From: Marinimicrobium sp050113635
GTDB lineage: Bacteria; Pseudomonadota; Gammaproteobacteria; Pseudomonadales; Cellvibrionaceae
Assembly: GCF_050113635.1 (NCBI RefSeq)
Contig: NZ_JBNJLT010000003.1
Coordinates: 310,001-374,000 of the forward strand
Direction: 5' to 3'
Length of the DNA: 64,000 nt
In this document: positions 26,438 through 36,358 of the stretch, in pieces
Layout: every line of letters starts with the position of its first letter
Position numbering within the stretch: position 1 is the stretch's first letter
The notes under the pieces: model-generated
What the model was told of the DNA's origin: nothing
Databases searched by the model: none
The model's input: only the letters and a program-made list of their open reading frames with translations
Translations under genes and position numbers: made by a program

Positions 26438-27430
26438 ATGACCAATAAACCGCCCGTTCTCTTTCTCATGGGGCCCACCGCCTCCGGCAAAACCGATCTT
26501 GCCGTAGCGCTGCGCGACCACCTCCCCGTCGAACTGATCAGCGTCGACTCCACGCTCGTCTATCGAGGCATGGACATCGGCACCGCCAAGCCCAGCCCCG
26601 CCGAACTGGAGCGCGCTCCGCATCGGCTTATCGACATCCGCGATCCGGCCCAACCATACTCCGCCGCCGACTTCGTGGCCGACGCTGAGCGCGAGATTGC
26701 CGATATTCAACGCACCGGGCGCATCCCCCTGCTGGTCGGCGGCACCATGCTCTACTTCAAGGCGTTGCTGGAGGGGCTGGCCGCTATGCCCGAAGCCGAT
26801 CCGGCCATTCGGGCCGACATTGAGCGCCAGGCCGCCGAACATGGGTGGCCGTATATTCACCGTCAGCTGGAAGCCGTCGACCCCGACACCGCCGCCGAGA
26901 TTCACCCCAATCACTCCCAGCGATTGTCCCGGGCCTTGGAGGTCTACCGGGCGAGCGGTAAAACCATGAGCGAGCTGCGTCGAGAGCAGCGGGATAGCGC
27001 AGCGCCCGATTTTCAGGAACGCTTTTCCGTGACGCAAATAGCTATCGCTCCCAGGGATCGGAGCGTTCTGCATCAACGCATTGCGCAACGTTTTGACATC
27101 ATGCTGGAACGAGGGCTGCTCGATGAGGTCCAAGCGCTCCGAGCACGCAGTGATCTGCATCCTGCTTTACCGGCGATTCGGGCCGTGGGCTACCGACAAG
27201 TCTGGGAGTATTTCGATGGACTTGACGGAGTAGGCGAGGCGGTCTCCCCGGATCGAATGCGGGAGCGCGGTATTATCGCTACCCGGCAATTGGCCAAACG
27301 CCAGGTTACCTGGTTGCGCGGCTGGCCGGGGCTCAAGTGGATTTATACGCAACGCGAATCAGGGCAGGCTCTGGAGTTGCAAGAAATTGTAAAGAGTACC
27401 TTGAATTATATGGGTATTAAGACCATATAA
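26438..27430 (+). CDS. miaA: tRNA dimethylallyltransferase
   Basis: A 330-aa enzyme that adds a dimethylallyl group to A37 of tRNAs reading UNN codons. It has P-loop GPTASGKTD (12-20), the DSTLVYRGMDIGTAKP segment that binds the tRNA base, and VGGTMLYFKALLEG. At 330 residues it is slightly longer than the usual 310-320. It would normally be cotranscribed with mutL, but two large palindromic repeats intervene, so it may rely on its own promoter. hfq follows after 123 bases. Confidence 0.96.
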   Translation: MTNKPPVLFLMGPTASGKTDLAVALRDHLPVELISVDSTLVYRGMDIGTAKPSPAELERAPHRLIDIRDPAQPYSAADFVADAEREIADIQRTGRIPLLVGGTMLYFKALLEGLAAMPEADPAIRADIERQAAEHGWPYIHRQLEAVDPDTAAEIHPNHSQRLSRALEVYRASGKTMSELRREQRDSAAPDFQERFSVTQIAIAPRDRSVLHQRIAQRFDIMLERGLLDEVQALRARSDLHPALPAIRAVGYRQVWEYFDGLDGVGEAVSPDRMRERGIIATRQLAKRQVTWLRGWPGLKWIYTQRESGQALELQEIVKSTLNYMGIKTI

Positions 27431-27553
27431 TAGCGGTGTGAGAATCCTAGTCAGTTTTTCATGCTTTTATGGCCGCCCCCTTACTTCGAACACTCCGAGA
27501 GGTTCAGAGAAGACTTAGGCGGATAAACTTCTATCTCGATAAGGAGAATAACC

Positions 27554-27814
27554 ATGTCAAAAGGGCATAGTTTACAAGACCCTTACCTGAACGTCCTGCG
27601 TAAAGAACGTGTACCGGTATCCATTTACCTGGTAAACGGCATCAAATTGCAGGGTCAGGTTGAATCGTTCGACCAATTCGTGGTCTTGCTGAAAAACACC
27701 GTCAGCCAGATGGTGTACAAGCATGCCATTTCCACGGTTGTACCGTCTCGCGCTGTGCGTGTGCCCCTGCTGAATCCGGCAGAAGGTGAAGGCGAGGATG
27801 CGTCAGCCGAGTAA
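27554..27814 (+). CDS. hfq: RNA-binding protein Hfq
   Basis: An 86-aa hexameric Sm-like RNA chaperone that pairs small RNAs with mRNAs. It has the Sm1 region with SIYLVNGIKLQGQVESFDQF and the Sm2 motif YKHAIST. The C-terminal tail is short, acidic and disordered (about 70-86), typical of non-enteric gammaproteobacteria. AAGGAGAATAACC precedes the ATG. It lies between miaA and hflX, its usual place. Confidence 0.98.
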   Translation: MSKGHSLQDPYLNVLRKERVPVSIYLVNGIKLQGQVESFDQFVVLLKNTVSQMVYKHAISTVVPSRAVRVPLLNPAEGEGEDASAE

Positions 27815-27834
27815 ACTGCCTCTGAGGTAACTGC

Positions 27835-29151
27835 TTGTTTTTTGATCGTCCCGATTCCGGTGAACTGGCGGTGCTGGTTCACCTGGAACTTTCCCACGGC
27901 CAGGCGCCGGAAGACCCCCGAGAATTCGAAGAGCTGGTGCTATCGGCCGGTGGTGACCCGGTGGCTCTGGTCGGTGGCCAGCGCGCAGCTCCCCACGCCA
28001 AATACTTTGTTGGTACCGGCAAGCTTGAAGAGCTGCGGGCGCTGGTTAAAGAGCACCGCGCCGAACTGGTGATTTTTAATCATACCCTTTCTCCCAGCCA
28101 GGAGCGTAACCTGGAGCATACCCTTGAATGCCGGGTACTGGACCGCACCGGGCTGATTCTGGATATTTTCGCCCAGCGGGCTCGCACGTTTGAAGGTAAG
28201 TTGCAGGTAGAGCTGGCACAATTGCGGCATATGTCCACCCGGCTGGTACGTGGCTGGACTCACCTTGAGCGCCAGAAAGGTGGCATCGGGTTGCGCGGGC
28301 CGGGGGAAACCCAGCTCGAGACGGATCGCCGTTTACTGCGAGGCCGGATTACGGCCATTGAAAAGCGGCTGGCCAAAGTGCGCACCCAACGGGACCAGGG
28401 GCGGCGCTCTCGCCAGCGAGCGGATATTCCTACCGTGTCGCTGGTGGGCTATACCAACGCCGGGAAGTCGACGCTGTTCAACCGTATTACCGACGCCAAT
28501 GTCTACGCCGAAGATCAACTCTTCGCGACCCTTGACCCGACCATGCGCCGCCTTGAAGTGCCCGATGTGGGCGCCCTGATCCTGGCGGATACGGTGGGTT
28601 TTATCAGTCATTTGCCGCACAAGCTGGTACAGGCCTTTCGCGCGACGCTGGAAGAAGCCAGTAACTCCAGCCTGCTGTTGCACGTGATTGACGCGGCCGC
28701 CGATGAGCGGATGCATAACATCGAGCAAGTCGAAGAGGTGTTGGCGGAAATTCAGGCCGCCGAGTTGCCCCAGTTGCGGGTGTTCAACAAAATTGACCTG
28801 ATGGGAATGGCCCCTCGCATTGACCGGGATGATAACGGCAAACCTGTGGCGGTTTGGTTGTCGGCTCAGACGGGGGAGGGGGTAGATCTGTTGATTGAGG
28901 CGATCTCAGATGCGCTCGGACGCGAAATGATCGCGGGCCAGGTGGTGTTACCACCGCACCAGGGGCGCCTGCGGGCCAAGCTTTACCAGCAGCAGGCTGT
29001 AGCGTATGAAGAGCATCGCGAAGATGGTAGTGTTGCTCTGGATATCCGGTTGCCCAAAAGTGATCTGATGCGGCTGCTAAGCGCCGAGCAACTGCGGTTT
29101 GAGCAGTTGCAATGGTCCCGGCGCGACGGTTCTGGCCGAATCGCCTGTTAG
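27835..29151 (+). CDS. hflX: GTPase HflX
   Basis: A 438-aa ribosome-associated GTPase that splits stalled or stressed 70S ribosomes. It has an N-terminal HflX domain (about 1-180), then the G domain with GYTNAGKST at about 205-213, LADTVGF and NKID. The start is a TTG 9 bases after GAGGTAA; the resulting MFFDRP matches the N-terminus typical of pseudomonad HflX. It follows hfq after 20 bases. Confidence 0.95.
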   Translation: MFFDRPDSGELAVLVHLELSHGQAPEDPREFEELVLSAGGDPVALVGGQRAAPHAKYFVGTGKLEELRALVKEHRAELVIFNHTLSPSQERNLEHTLECRVLDRTGLILDIFAQRARTFEGKLQVELAQLRHMSTRLVRGWTHLERQKGGIGLRGPGETQLETDRRLLRGRITAIEKRLAKVRTQRDQGRRSRQRADIPTVSLVGYTNAGKSTLFNRITDANVYAEDQLFATLDPTMRRLEVPDVGALILADTVGFISHLPHKLVQAFRATLEEASNSSLLLHVIDAAADERMHNIEQVEEVLAEIQAAELPQLRVFNKIDLMGMAPRIDRDDNGKPVAVWLSAQTGEGVDLLIEAISDALGREMIAGQVVLPPHQGRLRAKLYQQQAVAYEEHREDGSVALDIRLPKSDLMRLLSAEQLRFEQLQWSRRDGSGRIAC

Positions 29152-29288
29152 AGGCACCACTGCATTTGATAGAATCCAGCGTCTGCTAACGCGCGGGCGC
29201 CGGATAGTGCTGCGTGCAAAGAATACCGACCGGGGAGGTGCCGATGGGCCTCCCGGGTTTCAAATTTGACCTTCAGTGGAGAGAGTGT

Positions 29289-30482
29289 ATGGCCTGGAAT
29301 GAACCGGGAGGTGGGGGTAAAGACCCCTGGGGGGGCGGCAATAACGGCGGCCCGCCGGATCTGGATGAAGCCTGGAAGAAGTTTCGCGGTCGCCTGGGCG
29401 GCCTGTTTGGCGGCTCTGGCGGCAATAATGGTGGCGATGCCCCAAGTGGTGGCAGTGGCGGTAGTGTGTTGCCGATCATCGGCGTAGTACTCGTGGTGGC
29501 GGCAGCGATCTATGCGGTCATGGGTTTTTACGTGGTCGATGCCAAAGAGCGGGCGGTGGTGTTGCAGTTCGGTGCTTTTCAGGAAATCAAGGACGCCGGG
29601 CTGCGCTGGAACGCGCCGTTGATTACCACGGTGTTTGTGGAAAACGTGACGGAAGAGCGTCAATATCCTTCCCGTGGTCTGATGCTGACCGAGGATGAAA
29701 GCATTGTGGAGTTGCCGATTACGGTGCAGTACAACGTGCACAATGTCAGGGATTATGTGTTGAATGTGCGGGATCCCGAAAACAGCTTGCGTCAGGCGGC
29801 CGATAGCGCTCTGCGCCATGTGGTCGGCTCCAGCGAAATCAACCAGGTGCTCTCCGGCGGGCGCCAGCAAATTGCGGATTCGGTGCAGGAGCGGCTGCAG
29901 GACTACCTGGACAGCTACGGTACCGGCATCGCGGTGCGGGAAGTGAATATTCAGGAGGCGCGGCCCCCGGAAGAGGTTCGTGACGCCTTTGATGATGTGA
30001 TTAAGGCGAAGGAAGACGAGGAACGTCTTAAGAACGAAGCCCAGGCTTACGCCAATTCGATCATTCCGGAAGCGCGCGGTCAGGCACAGCGAATGATTGA
30101 GGAGGCCGAGGCTTATCGCGCCCGGGTAGTAGCCGAAGCTGAGGGTGAGTCCCGTCGCTTTGAGTTGCTTATGACCGAATTCGAGAAATCGCCAGAAGTG
30201 ACTCGCCGCCGCCTCTATATCGATGCCGTGGAGCAGGTGCTGACCAAGGCCAGTAAGGTTATGGTGGACGTTGAAGGTGGTAACAACATGATTTATTTGC
30301 CACTGGATCGCCTGCAGCGTTCGGGCAGTAATAACGACGCTTCCAGTGGTAGTGGCAACAGTGGTGCTTCCGCGACCAAGTCGGCAGAGCGCCTGCGGGA
30401 AGTGACCGAGCGAGTGAGTCGTGAACTGAATCGTGCACCGACTCGCACGGTGCGAAGTGACGTCCGGGGGGATTTGCGCTGA
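29289..30482 (+). CDS. hflK: FtsH protease regulator HflK
   Basis: A 397-aa SPFH/prohibitin-family inner-membrane protein that forms the HflKC cage around FtsH. A Gly/Asn/Pro-rich cytoplasmic N-terminus (about 1-60) precedes one membrane segment (about 62-82). The SPFH domain follows and then a long helical region rich in E, A and R. The C-terminal 50 residues are Ser/Gly-rich. The start MAWNEPGGGG has GGAGAG upstream. It overlaps hflC by one base (TGATG). Confidence 0.96.
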   Translation: MAWNEPGGGGKDPWGGGNNGGPPDLDEAWKKFRGRLGGLFGGSGGNNGGDAPSGGSGGSVLPIIGVVLVVAAAIYAVMGFYVVDAKERAVVLQFGAFQEIKDAGLRWNAPLITTVFVENVTEERQYPSRGLMLTEDESIVELPITVQYNVHNVRDYVLNVRDPENSLRQAADSALRHVVGSSEINQVLSGGRQQIADSVQERLQDYLDSYGTGIAVREVNIQEARPPEEVRDAFDDVIKAKEDEERLKNEAQAYANSIIPEARGQAQRMIEEAEAYRARVVAEAEGESRRFELLMTEFEKSPEVTRRRLYIDAVEQVLTKASKVMVDVEGGNNMIYLPLDRLQRSGSNNDASSGSGNSGASATKSAERLREVTERVSRELNRAPTRTVRSDVRGDLR

Positions 30483-31357
30483 TGACCAATAAAAGTCTAT
30501 TTGCCCTCATCCTGGTGGGCGTCCTGGTGTTGCTGGGAGCGAACACTGTCTACATCGTCAACGAGTACGAGCGTGCGGTAGTGCTGCGTTTCGGTGCGCT
30601 GGTCAACTCGGACGTGCAGCCGGGTGTGCATTTCAAAGCCCCGTTTGCCGACCGTGTGCGGAAGTTTGATGGTCGTATCCTGACGGCTGATGCGCGGCCC
30701 GAAAGTTTCTACACCGTAGAAAACAAACGCTTGATAGTGGATTCCTACGCCAAATGGCGTATTGTCGACGTGGCGGCTTATTACAAGGCCACCGGCGGCC
30801 AGGAAGACGTGGCGGACGCCCGTTTGGCCTCTCGTGTAGCGGACGGCTTGCGCAACCAGGTAGGACGTCGCACCCTGCACGAGGTGGTTTCAGGGGAGCG
30901 CGACAAGTTGATGACGGACCTTACCGAAGAGCTGAATATCAGTGCCCGGGAGTTGCTCGGTGTCGAGGTGATCGATATTCGGGTCAAACGCATTGATTTG
31001 CCCGATGACGTGAGCGATTCGGTGTTTGATCGCATGGCCGCCGATCGTGAAAAGGAAGCCCGGGAGTATCGGGCGACGGGTCGAGAGCAGGCGGAAGTGA
31101 TTCGTGCTGATGCGGATCGTCAGAAAACCGTACTGCTGGCGAATTCGTACCGGGATGCGGAGTTGCTGCGCGGTGATGGTGATGCCCGGGCGGCGGCGGT
31201 GTTTGCCGACGCTTTCAACAAGAACCCCGAGTTCTTCGCCTTTGTACGCAGCCTTGAGGCTTACAAAAAGTCGTTTAGTGCAGGAAATGACCTCATGGTG
31301 GTTGACCCCAGCAGCGAGTTCTTCCAGTACCTGAAAAACGCTGAAGGGCAAAATTAG
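30482..31357 (+). CDS. hflC: FtsH protease regulator HflC
   Basis: A 291-aa SPFH-family partner of HflK. A single N-terminal membrane anchor (about 5-25) contains LFALILVGVLVLLGANTVYI. The SPFH domain with YERAVVLRFGALV and an alanine/glutamate-rich helical region follow. The start codon overlaps the hflK stop, so the two are translationally coupled. A strong terminator follows 50 bases later. Confidence 0.96.
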   Translation: MTNKSLFALILVGVLVLLGANTVYIVNEYERAVVLRFGALVNSDVQPGVHFKAPFADRVRKFDGRILTADARPESFYTVENKRLIVDSYAKWRIVDVAAYYKATGGQEDVADARLASRVADGLRNQVGRRTLHEVVSGERDKLMTDLTEELNISARELLGVEVIDIRVKRIDLPDDVSDSVFDRMAADREKEAREYRATGREQAEVIRADADRQKTVLLANSYRDAELLRGDGDARAAAVFADAFNKNPEFFAFVRSLEAYKKSFSAGNDLMVVDPSSEFFQYLKNAEGQN

Positions 31358-31405
31358 CGACTTTGCGGGCACCATTTGGTCGCAAAAAGTGCTAAAATCC
31401 CGCCG

Positions 31406-31432
31406 CCGGGCGCGTTAAGCGCCCGGTTTTTT
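31406..31432 (+). terminator. Rho-independent terminator after hflC
   Basis: A perfect 8-bp GC stem (31406-31413 with 31419-31426) with loop GTTAA is followed by six T residues. This probably ends the hfq-hflXKC transcript. Confidence 0.9.
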
Positions 31433-31474
31433 GTGCCCGGTTTGGTCCGGTTAGGTAATAGTTGAGAGGCCGCC

Positions 31475-31660
31475 ATGTGGGACGATGTGTTGCGCGCCTT
31501 CTGCCTGATGCTGGTGATCGAAGGCATTATCCCGTTTTTATACCCCCAGCGTTGGCGCCGTGCCGTGGCCACTTTGGCGTTGATAGATGACCGCCGGCTG
31601 CGCTTCATCGGGCTGGGGAGCATGCTCGTGGGTGCCGGTGTGCTCTGGCTGTTGCGTTAA
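31475..31660 (+). CDS. DUF2065 (YjeT-type) small membrane protein
   Basis: A 61-aa protein with two hydrophobic segments (about 6-22 and 44-60) and a basic loop with PQRWRRAV between them. It is the DUF2065/YjeT family, which in most gammaproteobacteria sits between hflC and hisZ or purA, as here. Its function is unknown. Confidence 0.9.
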   Translation: MWDDVLRAFCLMLVIEGIIPFLYPQRWRRAVATLALIDDRRLRFIGLGSMLVGAGVLWLLR

Positions 31661-31703
31661 CTGGACACCGACACCCTAAACCCAACAACTGTTCGAGTCT
31701 GTT

Positions 31704-32882
31704 ATGACCTATGCTGACCGCTGGCTCCTGCCCGACGGTATCGAGGAAATGCTGCCCGCCGAGGCCGAAGCTGTTGAAGGCCTGCGTCGACGGTTGGTAG
31801 ATCTGTACCGTACCTGGGGCTACGACCTGGTGATCCCGCCCTTGCTGGAATACACCGATTCTCTGTTGATCGGCCTGGGAAGCGATGTCGATTTGCTGAC
31901 CTTCAAGGTGACCGATCAGCTCTCTGGCCGCACGCTGGGTATCCGCGCAGACATTACTCCGCAAACGGCACGGATGGATGCCCACAGCTTTACCCGTCAG
32001 GGGGCGAACCGGCTGTGTTACGCTGGACACGTGGTCCACACCCGCCCCAAAAACCCGCTTGCCACCCGCACGCCGATTCAGGCCGGTGTGGAATTCTTCG
32101 GGGAGCCCGGTGCCCGGGCCGATATTGAAGTGATTTCTTTGCTGCTCGAATCATTGAAGCTGGCCGGTTTACCGTCTTTACATATTGATCTCGGCCACGT
32201 GGGTATTTACCGCGCCCTCGCGGCGGCCGCGGAGCTGAGCCAGGAGCAGGAAGACGCCTTTTTCGGACTGTTGCAACGCAAGGCAGTGACCGAGATTCAG
32301 GCCTGGGTGGAAGAGCACCTGGGTGGCTCTGCGCTCGCGCCAGTATTCCTGTCATTGTCCGGACTGGCCGGAGACCGTTCGGTCCTGGAGCGGGCGAGAC
32401 GTCTCTTTGCCGACTGCCCCTCTGAAGTGTTGCAGGCGGTCGATCAGCTGGAACAGGTGGCGGCGGTGGTTGCCGCGCGCTACCCGGACGCGGAATTGTA
32501 TTTCGATTTGGGAGAGCTGCGCGGTTATCACTACCTGACCGGTTTGGTGTTCGCGGCATTCGCCCCCGGTTATGGCAATCCGATTGCCAGTGGTGGGCGT
32601 TACGATCACATTGGTGAGGTGTTCGGCCGTTCCCGGCCCGCCACGGGTTTTGCCGTGGATATCACCGCCATCAATAAGTTGGGGCTGATTCAGGCCCCTC
32701 CCGCCTCGGGAATATGGGCGGCAGAGTGCGATGATCCCGCGCAGTGGCAGGCGGTCCAGGCGTTACGTGCCGAGGGGTACCGTGTGGTGTGTGGTGTGGA
32801 AACAGACCCACCGGCGGATTCCGGTTGTGATTGCCGTCTTATCGAGCGGGATGGTCGTTACCAGACGGTGCCGCTGGCGTGA
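31704..32882 (+). CDS. hisZ: ATP phosphoribosyltransferase regulatory subunit
   Basis: A 392-aa histidyl-tRNA synthetase paralogue. It lacks tRNA-charging function and instead activates the short-form HisG for the first step of histidine synthesis. The class II core contains DITPQTARMDAH and the GGRYDHIGEVFGRSRPATGF segment. The adjacent purA and upstream DUF2065 gene match the order in pseudomonads. Its presence implies a short HisG elsewhere in the genome. Confidence 0.95.
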   Translation: MTYADRWLLPDGIEEMLPAEAEAVEGLRRRLVDLYRTWGYDLVIPPLLEYTDSLLIGLGSDVDLLTFKVTDQLSGRTLGIRADITPQTARMDAHSFTRQGANRLCYAGHVVHTRPKNPLATRTPIQAGVEFFGEPGARADIEVISLLLESLKLAGLPSLHIDLGHVGIYRALAAAAELSQEQEDAFFGLLQRKAVTEIQAWVEEHLGGSALAPVFLSLSGLAGDRSVLERARRLFADCPSEVLQAVDQLEQVAAVVAARYPDAELYFDLGELRGYHYLTGLVFAAFAPGYGNPIASGGRYDHIGEVFGRSRPATGFAVDITAINKLGLIQAPPASGIWAAECDDPAQWQAVQALRAEGYRVVCGVETDPPADSGCDCRLIERDGRYQTVPLA

Positions 32883-32961
32883 TCGACAGCGCTACCGGCG
32901 GGCTTCTGCCCGCCACTATTCGCCGATTAACATTCAATGTATCAAAGTGAGTTGCACAAAC

Positions 32962-34257
32962 ATGGGTAAGAACGTCGTGATTTTGGGCACCCAGTGGGGT
33001 GACGAGGGCAAAGGCAAGATCGTCGACCTGCTGACCGATCAGGTCTCTCTGGTGGCCCGCTTTCAGGGTGGTCACAACGCTGGCCACACGCTGGTCATCG
33101 ACGGCAAAAAAACCGTACTGCATCTGATTCCGTCTGGCATTTTGCGCTCTGATGTCACCTGCTTGATCGGCAACGGGGTGGTGCTCTCTCCGGAGGCGTT
33201 GTTCAAGGAAATCGCCGAACTTGAAGCCAAGGATGTGCCCGTTCGCAAGCGCCTGCGCCTCTCGCCAGCCTGCCCGCTGATTTTGCCCTATCACATTGCG
33301 TTGGATCAGGCCCGGGAAGTGGCCCGGGGCAATGCCAAGATCGGTACCACCGGTCGCGGTATCGGCCCGGCCTATGAAGACAAGGTAGCCCGGCGAGGGC
33401 TGCGCCTCGGCGATTTGCTGTATATGGAACGCTTTGAAGCCAAACTGCGTGAAGTGATGGATTACCACAACTTCATGCTGGAGAAGTATTACGGTGTGGA
33501 CGCCGTGGATTACCAGAGCGTGTTGGAGACCTGTCGGAACTGGGCGGAAGAGCTACGGCCGATGATTGCCGATGTGACCGAACTGTTGCACACGGCCCGA
33601 GAACAGGGTGATAGCATTTTGTTCGAAGGCGCTCAGGGGTCCCTGCTGGATATCGACCATGGCACCTATCCCTTTGTGACCTCTTCCAATACCACCGCTG
33701 GTGGTACCGCTACGGGCTCCGGTTTCGGACCTATGTATCTGGACTATGTTCTGGGGATTACCAAGGCCTACACCACGCGTGTTGGCTCCGGGCCGTTCCC
33801 GACGGAACTGGACTGCGAAGTGGGTCAGCGCCTGGGGGAGAAGGGGCACGAGTTCGGCGCGACCACCGGGCGCAAGCGCCGTTGTGGCTGGTTCGATGCG
33901 GTGGCTTTACGCCATGTGAACCGCATCAACAGTATTACCGGCCTGTGTCTGACCAAGCTGGACGTGCTGGATGGACTGGAAACCGTCAGCATCTGCGTGG
34001 ACTATCAGGATGAAAACGGCCGCTCCGTGGGCATCCCCTTTGATGCCGAGGGCTGGGACGCCATCAATCCGGTCTATGAAGAACTGCCCGGTTGGCAGGA
34101 GTCCACCGTGGGCGCCAAGACGCTGGCTGAATTGCCGGAAAATGCCCGCGCCTATATTCGCCGCCTGGAAGAGCTGTTGGATACTCCCGTTGATATTATT
34201 TCCACCGGGCCGGACCGTGTGGAAACCATTGTATTGCGCCATCCTTTCTCAGCCTGA
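32962..34257 (+). CDS. purA: Adenylosuccinate synthetase
   Basis: A 431-aa enzyme that joins aspartate to IMP with GTP in AMP synthesis. It has the N-terminal GTP loop GDEGKGK (13-19), IGTTGRGIGPAYEDK for IMP binding, and FPTELDCEVGQRLGEKGHEFGATTGRKRRCGWFD. Length is standard. The ATG at 32962 gives the conserved MGKNVVILGTQWG; the frame upstream is an extension without homology. Confidence 0.98.
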   Translation: MGKNVVILGTQWGDEGKGKIVDLLTDQVSLVARFQGGHNAGHTLVIDGKKTVLHLIPSGILRSDVTCLIGNGVVLSPEALFKEIAELEAKDVPVRKRLRLSPACPLILPYHIALDQAREVARGNAKIGTTGRGIGPAYEDKVARRGLRLGDLLYMERFEAKLREVMDYHNFMLEKYYGVDAVDYQSVLETCRNWAEELRPMIADVTELLHTAREQGDSILFEGAQGSLLDIDHGTYPFVTSSNTTAGGTATGSGFGPMYLDYVLGITKAYTTRVGSGPFPTELDCEVGQRLGEKGHEFGATTGRKRRCGWFDAVALRHVNRINSITGLCLTKLDVLDGLETVSICVDYQDENGRSVGIPFDAEGWDAINPVYEELPGWQESTVGAKTLAELPENARAYIRRLEELLDTPVDIISTGPDRVETIVLRHPFSA

Positions 34258-34358
34258 TGAAGCGTTAAGCGTTCGGGGGCGGGCCCTCTCTCTGGCCCTG
34301 CGCCCCGGCAAAGCTCTGAGACGGTGATCGCGCGATTGCCCGCGTGAGGTTGTGTTGT

Positions 34359-35447
34359 ATGAGCCTGTTGCCGCCCTCTCCCTGCCGACGTTCCATCGCT
34401 GCGCTCTGCCATATCCTGCTGGGGGCTTTTCGCCCATGCCATGCTGTTCGAACCGTCGGTGTGAGCCAGGTTCTGGCGTACCTGATTCTGACTGGCGGCG
34501 TGCAGGCGGGTACCGGTATGGCGCCGGAGCCGCATTTTGATGTGGTCGTGCTGGGAGCCAGCGGAGGTTTGGACGAATCCCGCTTGTCCGCCTATTTGGT
34601 GTCTGCCGCTGGCCAAGAGGCCTATCTGGCTCTGGATGCCGGTACTCTGTACAGCGGTGTACAGCGCTGGCAGGAACGGCAAGGGTTGAGGGCTGACCCG
34701 GAGACCACCGGCGCATTTATTCAGCAGCGTATTAAAGGGTACGCGCTCAGCCATGCGCATATCGACCACATCGCCGGGCTGGTCACCTATTCCACCGACG
34801 ACAGCTCAAAGCCAATCTATGCCTTGGCACCCACGGTTGATACGCTGGTAAACCATGTGTTCAATTGGAAGGTGTGGCCCAACTTCGCCGATCGGGGCGT
34901 GAAGCCGCTTCTGGGTAAATACCGATACACGGAGGTGGAGCCTGGGGCACCGTTAAGCATTCCTGGTACCGGGTTGACCCTGACCGCGTTTCCGCTTAGT
35001 CACGGTGTGGGCATGACCTCGACGGCCTTCCTGCTGAACTATAGGGATAACTATTTATTGTATTTTGGTGATACCGGACCGGACGAGCTTGAGACGGGCG
35101 GGCGCATCGGCGCGGTATGGGAGGCGGTGGCACCACTGGTTCGTCAGGGACAACTCAAGGCGGTGTTTCTCGAAGCGTCCTACCCGAACGCCCAGCCTGA
35201 TGAGCATCTCTACGGTCATTTAACGCCCCGCTGGCTGATGGAGGAGATGCAGTCGCTCGCCCTTCGGGTAAACCCCGAGGCACCGGCGCAGGCATTGTCG
35301 AGGCTGTCGCTCGTAGTCACCCATATTAAACCTCAGCGCGTGGGCAATGCCGCGGCCCGAGAAGTGGTAAGCGCTGAAATTCAGGCATTGAACTCCCTAA
35401 ACCTGACCGTCATTGTGCCGGAGGCGGGGCAAAGCCTGTCTTTTTGA
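34359..35447 (+). CDS. Periplasmic class II 3',5'-cyclic-nucleotide phosphodiesterase
   Basis: A 362-aa protein of the PDEII family (metallo-beta-lactamase-like), related to cAMP phosphodiesterase CpdP. The zinc-binding motif SHAHIDHIAG is visible around residue 130, with later metal ligands in FPLSHGVGM, GDTGPDELE and VTHIKP. The first 55 residues are long for a signal sequence, with a hydrophobic stretch around 37-52, so the protein is probably exported, as in relatives. GTGAGGT supports the ATG at 34359. It may degrade extracellular cyclic nucleotides for nutrition or signalling; the exact substrate is not shown. Confidence 0.88.
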   Translation: MSLLPPSPCRRSIAALCHILLGAFRPCHAVRTVGVSQVLAYLILTGGVQAGTGMAPEPHFDVVVLGASGGLDESRLSAYLVSAAGQEAYLALDAGTLYSGVQRWQERQGLRADPETTGAFIQQRIKGYALSHAHIDHIAGLVTYSTDDSSKPIYALAPTVDTLVNHVFNWKVWPNFADRGVKPLLGKYRYTEVEPGAPLSIPGTGLTLTAFPLSHGVGMTSTAFLLNYRDNYLLYFGDTGPDELETGGRIGAVWEAVAPLVRQGQLKAVFLEASYPNAQPDEHLYGHLTPRWLMEEMQSLALRVNPEAPAQALSRLSLVVTHIKPQRVGNAAAREVVSAEIQALNSLNLTVIVPEAGQSLSF

Positions 35448-35509
35448 TGCCGTATTGTAGGTCCCGGCTTAAACCATACGGAAGCATCGAACCGGTGCTC
35501 TTTGCGGTT

Positions 35510-36253
35510 TTATTCGCGGTACGTATCCGCATAATGTTGCTTGCGGTAAGCCAGAGGAGTCATGCCCATCATGCGCTTGAAGTGGCGAATAAAGCTGCTG
35601 TGATCATAAAAACCACAATCCAGCGCGATATCGGAAATCGGTTCGTTGCTTTCCTTGAGACGATCACTGGCGATCAGTACCCGTAGCCGGATCAGATACT
35701 GAGAGGGGCTGGCGCGGAAGGTATCCCCAAACCGACGCTCCAGTTGCCGCTGTGAAAAACCAAAACGCGTGGCGATATCGGGGATGCTCAGTGGCTCCGC
35801 GTAATTGGCGCGGATATATTCCACTACCTGAAAAATGGGCTGCTCTGGGTGATCCAGCATGCGCTCATAACTCTGCACGATACCGCAGAGCCCGCATACC
35901 TCGCCATCCAGGTCGAACAGCGGCAGCTTCTGTGTAATAAACCACTCCGGCAGGCCCTCGCGGGTGGGGAACAGCTCTACCAGGTTGAGTAAAGGCGAGG
36001 CCTGGCTCATTACCGTCTCATCGTCACGCCGGAACTTCTCTGCCATGTAGGGCGGAAAAATCGCGTGATCACTTTTCCCCGGCAGCTCTTGTGCCGAGCG
36101 GCAGCCACAGTGCTCGGCGAACGCCTGGTTGCCATTCATGATGACCCCTTCCCGGCTTTTTACGAAGTACATGACATTGGGCATGTAATCGAATAGCCGC
36201 GATGGGGATCGTTTGGGGTCGAGGCGTGAAAACCATTCATCCGGCAAATTCAT
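35510..36253 (-). CDS. AraC-family transcription regulator with PAS sensor domain
   Basis: A 247-aa regulator. Residues about 15-125 form a PAS-like domain (FDYMPNVMYFVKSREGVIMNGN), and residues about 140-243 form a double helix-turn-helix AraC domain with DIALDCGFYDHSSFIRHFKRMMG. The start ATG at 36253 is preferred to an upstream TTG. It is transcribed away from the isomerase-oxidoreductase-dehydrogenase genes, separated by 105 bases, so it very likely controls them. PAS-AraC regulators beside sugar-oxidation cassettes are common in polysaccharide-degrading bacteria. Confidence 0.9.
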   Translation of the reverse strand: MNLPDEWFSRLDPKRSPSRLFDYMPNVMYFVKSREGVIMNGNQAFAEHCGCRSAQELPGKSDHAIFPPYMAEKFRRDDETVMSQASPLLNLVELFPTREGLPEWFITQKLPLFDLDGEVCGLCGIVQSYERMLDHPEQPIFQVVEYIRANYAEPLSIPDIATRFGFSQRQLERRFGDTFRASPSQYLIRLRVLIASDRLKESNEPISDIALDCGFYDHSSFIRHFKRMMGMTPLAYRKQHYADTYRE

Positions 36254-36358
36254 GTCGAAATAATACAATTATGGTACGACTACGTACAAGCGTTATTCAG
36301 TGCCTGGCGCTAGGATGGAACCAAATCATAAACACCTTAAAGCAGGATGTTCCCTAAT